From contig NC_135559.1 in NCBI RefSeq assembly GCF_964340395.1, positions 23,790,964-23,854,963 on the forward strand: DNA of 64,000 nucleotides. Reading direction: 5' to 3'. Under the pieces are notes generated by a model. It had not been told where the DNA came from. It was given only the letters and a program-made list of their open reading frames with translations, and did not search any database. The position numbers were made by a program, and so were the translations under genes. The stretch is from Glandiceps talaboti. Its lineage: Eukaryota; Hemichordata; Enteropneusta; Spengelidae. Position 1 is the stretch's first letter; every line of letters begins with the position of its first letter. Of the stretch, positions 12,961-25,245 are shown one piece after another.

Positions 12961-13205
12961 AAAAAATTAAATTAAAAACAACAGCGGAGCTATTCTGACC
13001 GATAGGTCACTTGTTTATTTTTTCAGGCCTTATAACAAAATGTAACATACTTGAGACAAGTGTGTTATGTCCCCATATAGACATTAATATTACACCTTTA
13101 ATATATGAATTTAAGATGAAAGTTTAACAGACTGAGTTCATTTATTTTCTAAAGTACAAGTCTTTCTGTACTTTTCAAAAGTTCAAAAGTTCTACACAAC
13201 ATTTA

Positions 13206-13252
13206 CTGTGCAAGGAGGGGGGTGGGGGGGGGGGGTAAAAACAAACAAACAA
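13206..13252. repeat. G-run and (AAAC)n low-complexity tract
   Basis: A run of Gs interrupted by single bases (about 13215-13236) is followed by aaacaaacaaacaaac. Confidence 0.9.
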
Positions 13253-13408
13253 ACAATGGGGAAAAAATCCAGACTGGTTTAAATGGTAAATGGCTAACAT
13301 TATGACTACTCAGTAGTCATAGCAACTTAACAACAAATCATTGTCAAAAATCAACCAAAGTTACAGATATACCATTTAACTTGAAACTATCAGTCTTTGT
13401 TTGATGCT

Positions 13409-13531
13409 GTATAGATCAGTATGGCAATCCTGTGATAGATCAGTATGGCAATCCTGTGATAGATCAGTATGGCAATCCTGTGATAGATCAGTATGGCAAT
13501 CCTGTGATAGATCAGTATGGCAATCCTGTGA
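13409..13531. repeat. 24-bp tandem repeat, five copies
   Basis: Five consecutive copies of a unit containing 'agatcagtatggcaatcctg'. They are essentially identical and end at 'tgatgacac'. Confidence 0.95.
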
Positions 13532-14440
13532 TGACACAATGTGTAGTCATCATCACTGAGTGATTGTAAAAATGCTATGGATAAATACAGCTAATGTATT
13601 ATAACAATATTAGTTATTGATTTCTTGCATAACTTGTGCTCTGGCAAACCTAGACAGCATGTTAATTTTAAAACCTGTAAATACATTGTACTCATTTCTG
13701 AACACAATTCATTCAATTTATCATTTAATTGAAATTTAGAATGAATAAGAATTAAATTACCTTGAATAGATTGATGGATGATACAAAGACATGGCAATCT
13801 CATCATCTATGGAGTCAGCTTTGCTATCATTCAACACCTAGTCTTTATCCAACAATGCATGCTATCCACTAACAACACAATGTTATGTAGTAATCTAGAC
13901 TTTCAATCAGCTACTTAGGGAGTCTTTATGGTAATATAGATACATGTGCCTGTTGTAATGGGTTGAACTTGTATGCATTGTGTGTATCTGTCATGTCAAC
14001 TATTCAAACCAGACAAGTAGTTCAAAGCTGCATTCATTATTTGCAATATTACATTTATTTAAGAATCTATATTCTCTAATTTTCATCCCCAATATGTACC
14101 ACTTATATTAGAATTTAGAGTAGGCTAATGTGAAAAGGGTCCATCTGTCTGTCTATAGTACATAAATATCTTTGTCTCGGCATATCAGATCATGTGACCT
14201 CTACAAGCTGATTTCAGATTTTAGAAGATACTGATATTTTTAATGGAGAGTAGAGGTGAAGTGTGTCTGTGTTATTTTAGGATAACAACACATTCTGAAA
14301 AACCTAGGGTTTTTAATATAATAGTACACTTGAACTTTCAACTTGTTATTCTACATTCAACACAGAAGAAATTTTAAAATAATAAACAAGACAGTATATT
14401 TACATTTTACTGTGTATAAAAATTAATCAGTTGTACTTCA
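13532..14440. other. unique AT-rich sequence, no gene seen
   Basis: Only short ORFs are present. No exon with a matching splice frame, no RNA gene and no element was recognised. Confidence 0.4.
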
Positions 14441-14752
<312 letters not shown>

Positions 14753-14786
14753 GTTTTGAAAATTTGAACCAAATTATATGCTATGG

Positions 14787-14835
14787 ACCCTACAGAACTG
14801 TTTCGTGAGGTGCGTAGTCCTCACTCATCAGGGGT
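14787..14835 (-). ncRNA. hammerhead ribozyme with a very short stem III
   Basis: On the minus strand every conserved part of a hammerhead occurs in order. Stem I 5' arm ACCC (14835-14832) is followed by core CTGATGA (14831-14825). Stem II is GTGAGG / CCTCAC with an 8-base loop (14824-14805). Then comes GAA, a 4-bp stem III ACAG-TT-CTGT (14801-14792), the cleavage base A of a GTA triplet (14791), and stem I 3' arm GGGT (14790-14787). The predicted cut is between 14791 and 14790. Hammerheads with tiny stem III are known from Penelope-like retroelements and small non-autonomous retroelements of animals. No reverse transcriptase ORF was found next to it, so it is probably a decayed or non-autonomous copy. 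Confidence 0.8.
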
Positions 14836-14977
14836 AGAATGGAATAAATCATTCTTATATGTGTAGCAACATTGAAAAACGTTACAAGGAAACTAGCCGA
14901 CATATAAAAACGAATTCAAATATTTTGTATGCCTTTCCCATATCTTTGAAAATGAAACATCAATGTTTAGGATGTAA

Positions 14978-16369
14978 GGGGCCGTGTCATTTTAAAACTG
15001 ACACACAAGAAATGTAATTTCTTTGTTTTGGTTTAACCCCCCTCAACACGAAATAGGAAAATAAACGACCTGTCCTGCATGTATGTGTATATCATATTCC
15101 ATCATCCATGACATCGATAAACACAACAAACTCAAATTGTAAAACATTTAACTGTCTCTGAAAAACATAGTTTCAACTGGAAATTGTATTTACCAGTTCT
15201 CATGCTTTTTAGTCTTCAAGTTGTTTCTGTCGAGTTGTTTTTATTTGCATGTTTCCGTAATTTATACATGTTGATTTTAACTGTCGCACCATGACAGTGG
15301 CGAACACGGCTTTCACATGCAAGTTTCAACTATCTCGTGAAAACATCTACAAAGCTGTTTGGAATTACTAAATATTGCTGAATAATTATTTCAGGCGACC
15401 GAACTTTTGATTTTCATGTTATCACATTATCAGTCGAATAAACGTTTGCAATACCACGCTATCTGCGACAATTTAGTCCAAGTTCAGAGGTCACTTCACG
15501 TCACGTCAAACATGTGACATCTCATCGGTAATTTCCGGATATACATTCGTATTAGTTTCACGTTATACCCCAACATGGCCTAACTTAGAACCTTAGCGTA
15601 AGTGGATTTTGGCAACGTCCTCCCCACATAGTCTATTCAAGGTCCTTTAAAGTTGCGACTATGATTGAACGATCGGCTCTGATCACTTACCTATTGTGCC
15701 TTCGTTAACTATCGTTGACAAGATCACATGACGTTACCTACGCATACGTAGTGGAGTGCAGTGTTTATATTTGTGTACGATGAATGAATCGCATCATGTC
15801 TAAACAGCTACCCATCTAGTATTTGGCATTAGGTAATCCTAAAACGTAAAGCTAAAAATCGAGAGTTGTCGTACAAGTAAATGAGGTAATGTCTACATTA
15901 AGTGTAATCACTAAATCAGTATTGCCTTGCTTGGGTTGTACGCTTATCATCCTCGTTGCACGAAATTGGTTGACACGTGCGTTTGTCACGTACCATCATT
16001 TATAGTTGTGATGACCGAACAAACGGAAAAAAGTCTCTTGAATTTAAGAACTTCTGTTTAGGTGTTGGTGAATAATAAAACCATGTTTTCGCAGCATTCA
16101 AGTGGTTGTTTTTGTCATTCATTAGTTGTACATCATTCCCTGGCCAGCTGGGTTACTTGGCTATACGGTTATTTAGAACAACATGCATCTCTCTCCGGGT
16201 ATGTCGGCAAAGTTTCCGACTGTAATTTTTTCAAGAGTAGAAAAATAGCATTGCCTCTTTTGATTCCATCTTAGTATGAATTAAATATCCTTGTAGTGAT
16301 TTTGACACGCGCAAACCCCCCCCCCCCCCCCATGAAGGAATTACGTTTGTTTTAAAATGAAACGGCCCC
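14978..16369. mobile_element. 1.4-kb segment bounded by a 21-bp inverted repeat
   Basis: The left arm 'gggccgtgtcattttaaaac' (14979-14998) is matched by the inverse 'gttttaaaatgaaacggccc' (16349-16368) with one mismatch. Homopolymer C/G tracts lie just inside the arms (near 15039 and 16316-16330). The interior is visibly richer in CpG than its surroundings (about 15,280-16,050) but shows no long ORF. It is a possible decayed DNA transposon; an intact transposase is not visible. Confidence 0.35.
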
Positions 16370-16730
16370 TCACAAAAACCATGTGTATTAGTTGACTCGC
16401 TTGCTGGATCTACACTCATACACACATGGTGCCATTTCCTTCAAGTCGAAAGTCTGCCTCAAGATCAAATGCACATGATGATACAAAGAATGATTACGGC
16501 CTGGCTGGGTGCCTACTAAAGGCTTCACTGTGTATATGACAATAATCCCCCTGCCTGTTAGACTAAACATGATAACCATAACTTGGCATTATGTTAAGCG
16601 ACCTGATTCGTTCACTTCAAAGTCCACAGCCGTATCTGGTGTGACTTGTACCCTGTATATTACATTGGTTGATAGGCAGTTGCCGTTGAGTGGACACTGT
16701 TAAATTTGCGATTGCTACAGCTGCAGGATT

Positions 16731-16787
16731 TATTAGTTTTTAGCACAACTGGACTGAGGTTCAGTATTGCTATAGGGATCGCCCAAC

Positions 16788-16822
<35 letters not shown>

Positions 16823-17977
16823 CTGTCTGTCTGTCTCTCTGTCTGTCTGTGTGTGGGATGTGCGTGTGTAAACAACTTAAAGTCAAAAACTGCTGAACTG
16901 ATTGCCATGATATTTGGTGGGTCAATTACCTTGGGTGTCTAGTTGGGAAATTGTTCAAATCCAAATGATCTTACCACTGGTTTGTGATTTGGGTCAAAAA
17001 ATGTGATTTTTGGTTAAAAAACTATTGGGCAGATTGGGCTGAAATTTGGATAAAACATTCTTCAGGGTGCTTTTACTAAGAAATGTTCATGATATGATGG
17101 TCCCATCAGTGATATGCAAATTAGGGCTAAAAATGTGTCTTTTTGGTCAAAAATCTTTAATTCCAAAACCACTGAGCAGATTGGGCTGAAATTTAATGGG
17201 AATGCATCTAGGGATATATGGACGAAGAATTATTAAGCATACAATGATTCCATGAGTGATATGCAAATTAGGTGTAAAAATGTTCATTTTTGGTCAAAAA
17301 CTTACATCTCAAAAAGTACTTGGTCAATGACTCTGAAACTTTGTGAGATGTTTCTGAAAGTGTTATTCTGCAGATTTTCTTCCAAACATTTTGACAAAAT
17401 TGGCCCTAGCAACCATGACCATGCCCTTAGCAACATCCAAATGGCAGTATATTTTGGTTTAAATAACTACATCTTCTGGTAGGCAAGTGAGTAAACATAA
17501 AAAAATGTATGCCAAATGTAATAGACAATAGAATAAACATTCAAAAAATATATGTAAATTTGCCTAGCAACAAGACCACGTCCATAGCAACAACCAAATG
17601 ATCATGTATATTGTGAAGTTAACAACAGGAATTGAAAGTCAAATGAATAAACATTCAAAAAATGTATGCAAATATGCCTAGCAACAAGACAACGCCCATA
17701 GCAACAGCCAAATGATCACATATATTGCGAAAATAACTGGGATTAACAGACAGTTGAATAAATATTCAAAAAATGTACGTAAATTTGCCAAGGAACATGA
17801 CCACGCCCATAGCAACAGCCAAATGATTGCATATATCGCAGAGATAGCAGCATGGTTGGATAGGCAACTGGATAGTCATTCAGCAAATGAACATCTATTG
17901 TTATCATGGACTAGCATATGGATAAACATTTTTAAAAACCGTACAGTTGTGCTACAACGCCATTGGCGGTATTTTAT
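16731..17977 (+). mobile_element. full-length hairpin-headed non-autonomous element
   Basis: The head 'tagcacaactggactgaggt' followed by 'tcagtattgctatag' forms the inverted repeat. A (TCTG)n tract at about 16790-16855 comes next, then a body with 'attgggctgaaat' and 'agtgatatgcaaattag' repeats. Tandem ~115-bp modules (17,500-17,830) follow, and the common 3' end 'caacgccattggcggtattt' finishes near 17,975. It lies about 390 bp upstream of the first recognised kinase exon. ORFs inside it (for example 17712-18071) are repeat-derived. Confidence 0.85.
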
Positions 17978-18120
17978 TTCTGTATGGTCTGCACTGACTG
18001 ACTTGTGTGCTTTCAAAATACTTGACACATGTTCGGCATGCAACTATAACAGTGTATATGTATATATATAGTCTAATGATCATAACACTAACGGTTACTG
18101 TGTATCTTGCTTGATACTGT

Positions 18121-18139
18121 GTTAAGTGTGTGTGTATGT

Positions 18140-18190
<51 letters not shown>
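18121..18190. repeat. (GT)n microsatellite
   Basis: A GT dinucleotide run lies upstream of the kinase exon acceptor; it is low-complexity only. Confidence 0.95.
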
Positions 18191-18191
<1 letters not shown>

Positions 18192-18364
18192 TCATATGTA
18201 ATTGTTGATTTTTCTGTCATAATTTTGAAGTATTTTTATAATAGGGATTGTTATTTACACTCCTTTAGTTACCAAAGCAACACAAAATCTTTTAGTGTTT
18301 GCATTATATGTACTATCACTATATTGTAGTTAAGAAATTTCACATGTGTCTCTCTTTCTTCCAG

Positions 18365-18628
18365 ATTATGGAGTTACCATGACGACACTTTTTTATACAT
18401 GCTATTAGAGTATGTGTCTGGTGGGGAACTTTTTACCTATCTTAGGAATGCAGGACGTTTTAATGCTGCCATGGGTGTGTTTTATGCAGCAGAAATAGTT
18501 TGTGCATTGGAATATTTACACAAACAAGACATGGTGTATAGGGACTTGAAACCTGAAAACATACTAATAGACAGAGATGGCCATATCAAGATTACAGATT
18601 TTGGTTTTGCAAAGAAGTTAGAAGATAA
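18365..18628 (+). CDS. PRKX: PRKX / Pka-C3-type protein kinase, exon with catalytic and DFG loops
   Basis: The acceptor is the pyrimidine-rich 'ctctctttcttccag' ending at 18364; the donor is GTAAGT at 18629. The first base completes a split codon, then the frame reads [20 protein letters not shown], spanning the end of the N-lobe and the hinge. YRDLKPEN (catalytic loop) and DFGFAKKL (magnesium-binding DFG) follow. Tyr in place of the usual His before RD is normal for the PKA/PRKX group. PRKX kinases are cytosolic/nuclear cAMP-dependent serine/threonine kinases regulated by PKA regulatory subunits. The exon ends two bases into a Lys codon completed by the exon at 22674. The upstream exons (glycine-rich loop, VAIK lysine) were not found in the window. 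Confidence 0.93.
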
Positions 18629-19607
18629 GTAAGTCGATCTATATCATTATTTTGAAATGGCCACACACACACCAATAGCAGTAATCAAAGCAAGTCTTTT
18701 GCAAAAGTGAAAATTGTACTGTAGAACTGCACGGTAGCAACCAGCCCATCCATATATAAGCTATAAATGTCACAGTTATCAAAACATCTAAAAATGACCT
18801 GCAAAGTATACAATGTGTCCTTTGAATTCATTGAACACATTGGTACTTAGAGTCTAATTTAAAACTTCACTGACAACTCCGTTGTGGATAAATTTAATTA
18901 AGATGTGTTTCTAGAAGTGTATCGAAAGATCAAATTCATGTCAAAATGATAGTTATACAGTGAGTGTATGCATGCCACTTTTTTATGACCAAATCAAATA
19001 TGGCTGAATGGCGGCCATATTTGTCGTTAATTTCAAAATATGCATCATAACTTTGGAGGTACAATATGTAGTGACTCCATTTAAGTGCCTACACCCAATA
19101 TCATTATTAGATATGATATTTCTTTTAAGACCTGACCTTTGACCTTGAAAGTTTTTTCAAGGTCAAATAGCCAAATTCGGGTTATCTTCATCGCTTTTTG
19201 AATAAAGTATTTGAATGATGATATTTTAATCATGTCTTGGTTTTTACATATGAGGCATATGTATGTCACTTAAATGTCATGACCTTGACCTGAATTTGCA
19301 CAATAAGTTTCCCATAAAACATACAAGTTGGGGAGATGGGGGGGGGGGGGGTGTCTTTGACTGACTGAAGGCTTGTCTAAAATAAATCAGTGATGTATGA
19401 ACCAATGAAAGTGGCCATTCAGAAACTTATCAGTGGGAATTCTTTTTCTTTGCAAATTTCAAAATTGATTTTACAAAACTATATATGGGTAAGATTTGTC
19501 TGACTTCAAGGAGATGATGTCCAACAGTACAAATCAGAGAGAGTTGTGGGTAAAATATTGTACAGTGAGTCAAGAAAATGAGCAGCCTAAAAATATATAT
19601 AAAGTAA
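18629..19607 (+). other. kinase intron, 5' part, with a dispersed repeat copy
   Basis: The first intron after the catalytic-loop exon runs 18629-22673. At 18995-19260 it holds a diverged copy of the TGACCTTTGACCTTGA-containing repeat seen at 410-660. A G homopolymer lies near 19338-19350. No additional exon was recognised. Confidence 0.6.
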
Positions 19608-22419
19608 TGTGTCTATAGTAACAGCATCAGTGTATATCATAACTCATGTCTATAGTAACAGCATCAGTGTATATTATAACTCATGTCTATAGTAAAAGCA
19701 TCAGTGTATATCATAACTCATGTCTATAGTAACAGCATCAGTGTATATCACAACTCATGTCTATAGTAAAAGCATCAGTGTATATCATAACTCATGTCTA
19801 TAGTAACAGCATCAGTGTATATTATAACTCATGTCTATAGTAACAGCATCAGAGTATATCATAACTCATGTCTATAGTAACAGCATCAGTGTATATCATA
19901 ACTCATGTCTATAGTAACAGTATCAGTGTACATCATAACTCATGTCTATAGTAACAGCATCAGTGTATATCATAACTCATGTCTATAGTAACAGCATCAG
20001 TGTATATCACAACTCATGTCTATAGTAAAAGCATCAGTGTATATCATAACTCATGTCTATAGTAACAGTATCAGTGTACATCATAACTCATGTCTATAGT
20101 AACAGTATCAGTGTACATCATAACTCATGTCTATAGTAAAAGCATCAGTATATATCACAACTCATGTCTATAGTAACAGCATCAGTGTATATCATAACTT
20201 ATGTCTATAGTAACAGCATCAGTGTATATCATAACTCATGTCTATAGTAACAGCATCAGTGTATATCATAACTCATGTCTATAGTAACAGCATCAGTGTA
20301 TATCATAACTTATGTCTATAGTAACAGCATCAGTGTACATCATAACTCATGTCTATAGTAAAAGCATCAGTGTATATCATAACTCATGTCTATAGTAACA
20401 GCATCAGTGTATATCATAACTCATGTCTATAGTAAAAGCATCAGTGTATATTATAACTCATGTCTATAGTAACAGTATCAGTGTACATCATAACTCATGT
20501 CTATAGTAACAGCATCAGTGTATATCATAACTCATGTCTATAGTAACAGTATCAGTGTACATCATAACTCATGTCTATAGTAACAGTATCAGTGTACATC
20601 ATAACTCATGTCTATAGTAACAGCATCAGTGTATATCATAACTCATGTCTATAGTAAAAGCATCAGTGTATATCACAACTCATGTCTATAGTAACAGTAT
20701 CAGTGTACATCATAACTCATGTCTATAGTAACAGCATCAGTGTATATCATAACTCATGTCTATAGTAACAGCATCAGTGTACATCACAACTCATGTCTAT
20801 AGTAAAAGCATCAGTATATATCATAACTCATGTCTATAGAACAGCATCAGTGTATATCATAACTCATGTCTATAGTAACAGCATCAGTATACATCACAAC
20901 TCATGTCTATAGTAACAGTATCAGTATACATCACAACTCATGTCTATAGTAAAAGCATCAGTGTATATCATAATTCATGTCTATAGTAACAGCATCAGTG
21001 TATATCATAACTCATGTCTATAGTAAAAGCATCAGTGTATATCATAACTCATGTCTATAGTAAAAGCATCAGTGTATATCATAACTCATGTCTATAGTAA
21101 CAGCATCAGTGTATATCATAACTCATGTCTATAGTAACAGCATCAGTGTATATCATAACTCATGTCTATAGTAACAGCATCAGTGTATATCATAACTCAT
21201 GTCTATAGTAAAAGCATCAGTGTATATCACAACTCATGTCTATAGTAAAAGCATCAGTGTATATCATAACTCATGTCTATAGTAACAACATCTGTGTATA
21301 TCATAACTCATGTCTATAGTAAAAGCATCAGTGTATATCATAACTCATGTCTATAGTAACAGTATCAGTATACATCATAACTCATGTCTATAGTAACAGC
21401 ATCAGTGTATATCATAACTCATGTCTATAGTAACAGTATCAGTGTACATCATAACTCATGTCTATAGTAACAGTATCAGTGTACATCATAACTCATGTCT
21501 ATAGTAACAGCATCAGTGTATATCATAACTCATGTCTATAGTAACAGTATCAGTGTACATCATAACTCATGTCTATAGTAACAGTATCAGTGTACATCAT
21601 AACTCATGTCTATAGTAACAGCATCAGCGTATATCATAACTCATGTCTATAGTAACAGCATCAGTGTATATCATAACTCATGTCTATAGTAACAGCATCA
21701 GTGTATATCATAACTCATGTCTATAGTAACAGCATCAGTGTATATCATAACTCATGTCTATAGTAACAGCATCAGTGTATATCATAACTCATGTCTATAG
21801 TAAAAGCATCAGTGTATATCATAACTCATGTCTATAGTAACAGCATCAGTGTATATCATAACTCATGTCTATAGTAACAGCATCAGTGTATATCATAACT
21901 CATGTCTATAGTAACAGCATCAGTGTATATCATAACTCATGTCTATAGTAAAAGCATCAGTGTATATCACAACTCATGTCTATAGTAACAGCATCAGTGT
22001 ATATCATAACTCATGTCTATAGTAACAGCATCAGTGTACATCATAACTCATGTCTATAGTAACAGCATCAGTGTATATCATAACTCATGTCTATAGTAAC
22101 AGCATCAGTGTATATCATAACTCATGTCTATAGTAAAAGCATCAGTGTATATCATAACTCATGTCTATAGTAACAGTATCAGTGTACATCATAACTCATG
22201 TCTATAGTAACAGTATCAGTGTACATCATAACTCATGTCTATACTAACAGCATCAGTGTATATCATAACTCATGTCTATAGTAACAGCATCAGTGTATAT
22301 CATAACTCATGTCTATAGTAACAGCATCAGTGTATATCATAACTCATGTCTATAGTAACAACATCTGTGTATATCATAACTCATGTCTATAGTAACAGCA
22401 TCAGTGTATATTATAACTC
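19608..22419. repeat. 37-bp intronic satellite, about 76 units
   Basis: The unit begins 'tcatgtctatagtaacagca' and continues 'tcagtgtatatcataac'. The span of 2812 bp matches 76 units almost exactly; one unit near 20,837 lacks a base. Recurrent variants are aaaagca versus aacagca versus aacagta, and 'tatatc' versus 'tacatc'. The array sits wholly inside the first visible kinase intron. Confidence 0.97.
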
Positions 22420-22671
22420 TTAGCAACATTAATTATACTTCAAGTGTCCTAAGTGAAGATAGAGTACTAATCAATGTTGTAATAAACAAACCCTCCACAA
22501 AATTACCACTCTTAAATGATTCCCCAAAATATTCAGTTATAGATACATGAGAGAACAGAATTTACCCAATGTATTTATTTTAAATTGCTGTCTGTTAAAA
22601 AGGATATCCAATTGATATCTTGCCTGATATAGTCATGTCATTGATAGTTTTACATTGTATATTATTATTGA

Positions 22672-23181
<510 letters not shown>

Positions 23182-23277
23182 TTATCCACCATTTTTTGAT
23201 GATAATCCATTTGGTATTTATGAGAAGATCTTGGCTGCTAAGTTAGACTGGCCAAGACATCTTGACCCCACAGCCAA
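23182..23277 (+). CDS. PRKX: PRKX-type kinase, C-lobe exon (PPFFDDNPFGIY)
   Basis: The acceptor is 'ttttccattgtag' and the donor is GTAAGT at 23278. Translation gives GYPPFFDDNPFGIYEKILAA followed by KLDWPRHLDPTA. The PFFDDNPFGIY stretch matches the PRKX/Pka-C3 branch rather than PKA-C, where this position usually reads PFFADQPIQIY. The exon ends two bases into a Lys codon completed at 30734, so the phase is consistent across a 7.5-kb intron. Confidence 0.95.
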
Positions 23278-24294
23278 GTAAGTCAAAGAAGTCTTATAAC
23301 ACTCAAGTCTTACTGTCTTAAAGGGAAGGTCCAATTAAATACATTTGCAATTTTGGATAACTCAACTTTGTGTTTTTAACTTATATATAAGTGAATTTTA
23401 GAAATAAAATGAAACATATGAAAGTTATGTGACTTTGAAATGTCAAAATTCTGTGATGTTGAGCCCACTGTGTGTTGCCATTTTGTGAACTTCTGTCACA
23501 AAGGATACTGGGAAGACTCCCTGCTTGTGTCACACAGCTGTTCGCATTGACGCTAGAGAAATCTAATCAATGTGGAACGTTGTATGTGCACATGTGCAGA
23601 TATGCGGGAGTGCAGGTGTTGCTAGGGAATACTATGCAAATGAGCTAGGCAAGCGATGCAGCAACAACAGATAAATCACATGACTTCATTTGAAAATTCA
23701 AGTTTAAAACCCCTAAAAAATAAAATCAGGTTTTGATATTGACTGATCAGCGATAGACAGACAACGTCATTGGCTTTGATCTAAGGGGTTGACAGTTCTA
23801 GAAATTACAGCAATTTTCACAACATGACCATTACTTCCGGGATTAACCAAAAGACTATGAATTTCTAGTAAACAATGTCAAGTCGGTCAGATTTATAATG
23901 GGATGTATAATAGACAAATTAGTATGTAAAAATACCTGGTGTTTGTTAGCCTAAGTTATGTAATCGTCTAGATTGTTCCCATATCGAATTGGGCACATGT
24001 AGTGAACTGTCACATTGTATCAATAAACATTCAGCAAACAAAATCTCTGTAAATTTATGCATATCAGGTTATTTTTTCATCATTTTTCAGAAGTGTGTAT
24101 CACAGCGACAATGTTGAATGAGAAATTTGACGACATTTATACTTTGATCAGCAACTGCGTAGTTTGTTGACGACATAGCACTGACAGTGAATGCTGTGCA
24201 TGTTGTACATTACCTCACATGAGAATGACACCATATCGGATGTTTTTTGATTATTAAATTATCAAGTTGGCCAGATTTTTCTACCCCATAAGTT

Positions 24295-24345
24295 AGTTTT
24301 TAGCACAACTGAACTGATAAGATTCAGTAGTGCTATAGGCATCGC

Positions 24346-24430
<85 letters not shown>

Positions 24431-25245
24431 GTGTGTGGATGTGTGTGTGCATATGCTGGACTGATTGCTTTGATATTTGGTGGTTGTGTTACTTTGAGTG
24501 TCTAGATGGGAAATTTTCAAATGAAAATGATTGCATCAGAGATGTGTGTTTTGGGTCAAAATTGTGATTTTTGGTCAAAAATTTTAAACTCCAAAACTAC
24601 TGGGCAGATTGGCCTGAAATTTGGTGGGAACGTTCTTAGGGGAGTGTAAATCAAGATTTTCTTCGTGACATGATGATTCCATCAGTAATATGCAAATTAG
24701 GGCTAAAAATGTGTCTTTTTGGTAAAAACTACTCAGCAGATTGGGCTGAAATTTAATGGGGATGCATCTGGGGGAGTATAGATGAAGAAATATTAAACAT
24801 GTAATAATCTCATCAGTTATATGCAAATTAGGTGTACAAAAAATGTGAATTTTGGTCAAAAATTTTTATCTCAAAAAAGTGTTATTCTGCAGATTTTCTT
24901 CCAAATAATTTGACACAATTGGCCCTAGCAACCATGACCACACCCTTAGCAACAACCAAATGGCAGTATATTTTGGTCAAATAACAACATCATAGGGTAG
25001 GCAAGTGGGTAAACATTCAAAAAATGTATGCAAATATCCCTAGCAATCATGACCACGCCCATAGTGTATTTCACAAAGATATCAAGAGGGATTAATAGAC
25101 AAATGAATAAACATAAATATATTATGTAAATTTGCCTAACAACAAGACCACGCCCATAGTAACAGCTAAACAATCACATATATTGCAAAGATAACAGGAA
25201 TTAGTGGACAAATGAATAAACATTCAAAAAATGTATGCAAATTTG
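24295..25245 (+). mobile_element. hairpin-headed element, 3'-truncated
   Basis: The head 'ttagcacaactgaactgata' followed by 'agattcagtagtgctatagg' leads into a (TCTG)n tract at about 24345-24428. A body with 'agattgggctgaaattt' and 'atgcaaattaggtgta' follows, then tandem modules up to 'gtatgcaaatttgc' at about 25,245. The common 3' end is missing. Repeat-rich short ORFs on the minus strand are not genes. Confidence 0.8.

Larger units (their letters stand above)
10661..12992. mobile_element. 2.3-kb segment bounded by a 12-bp inverted repeat
   Basis: The left boundary TAGCTCCGCTGT (about 10662-10673) is matched in inverse orientation by ACAGCGGAGCTA (12981-12992). The left end continues into a small hairpin ('gctgtcagcgaaagc') and 'ataggtgtccgtc', a layout like the other hairpin heads in this window. 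The interior has no ORF above about 95 codons and no recognisable transposase, so this is at best a decayed or non-autonomous element. No clear target duplication was found. Confidence 0.35.
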
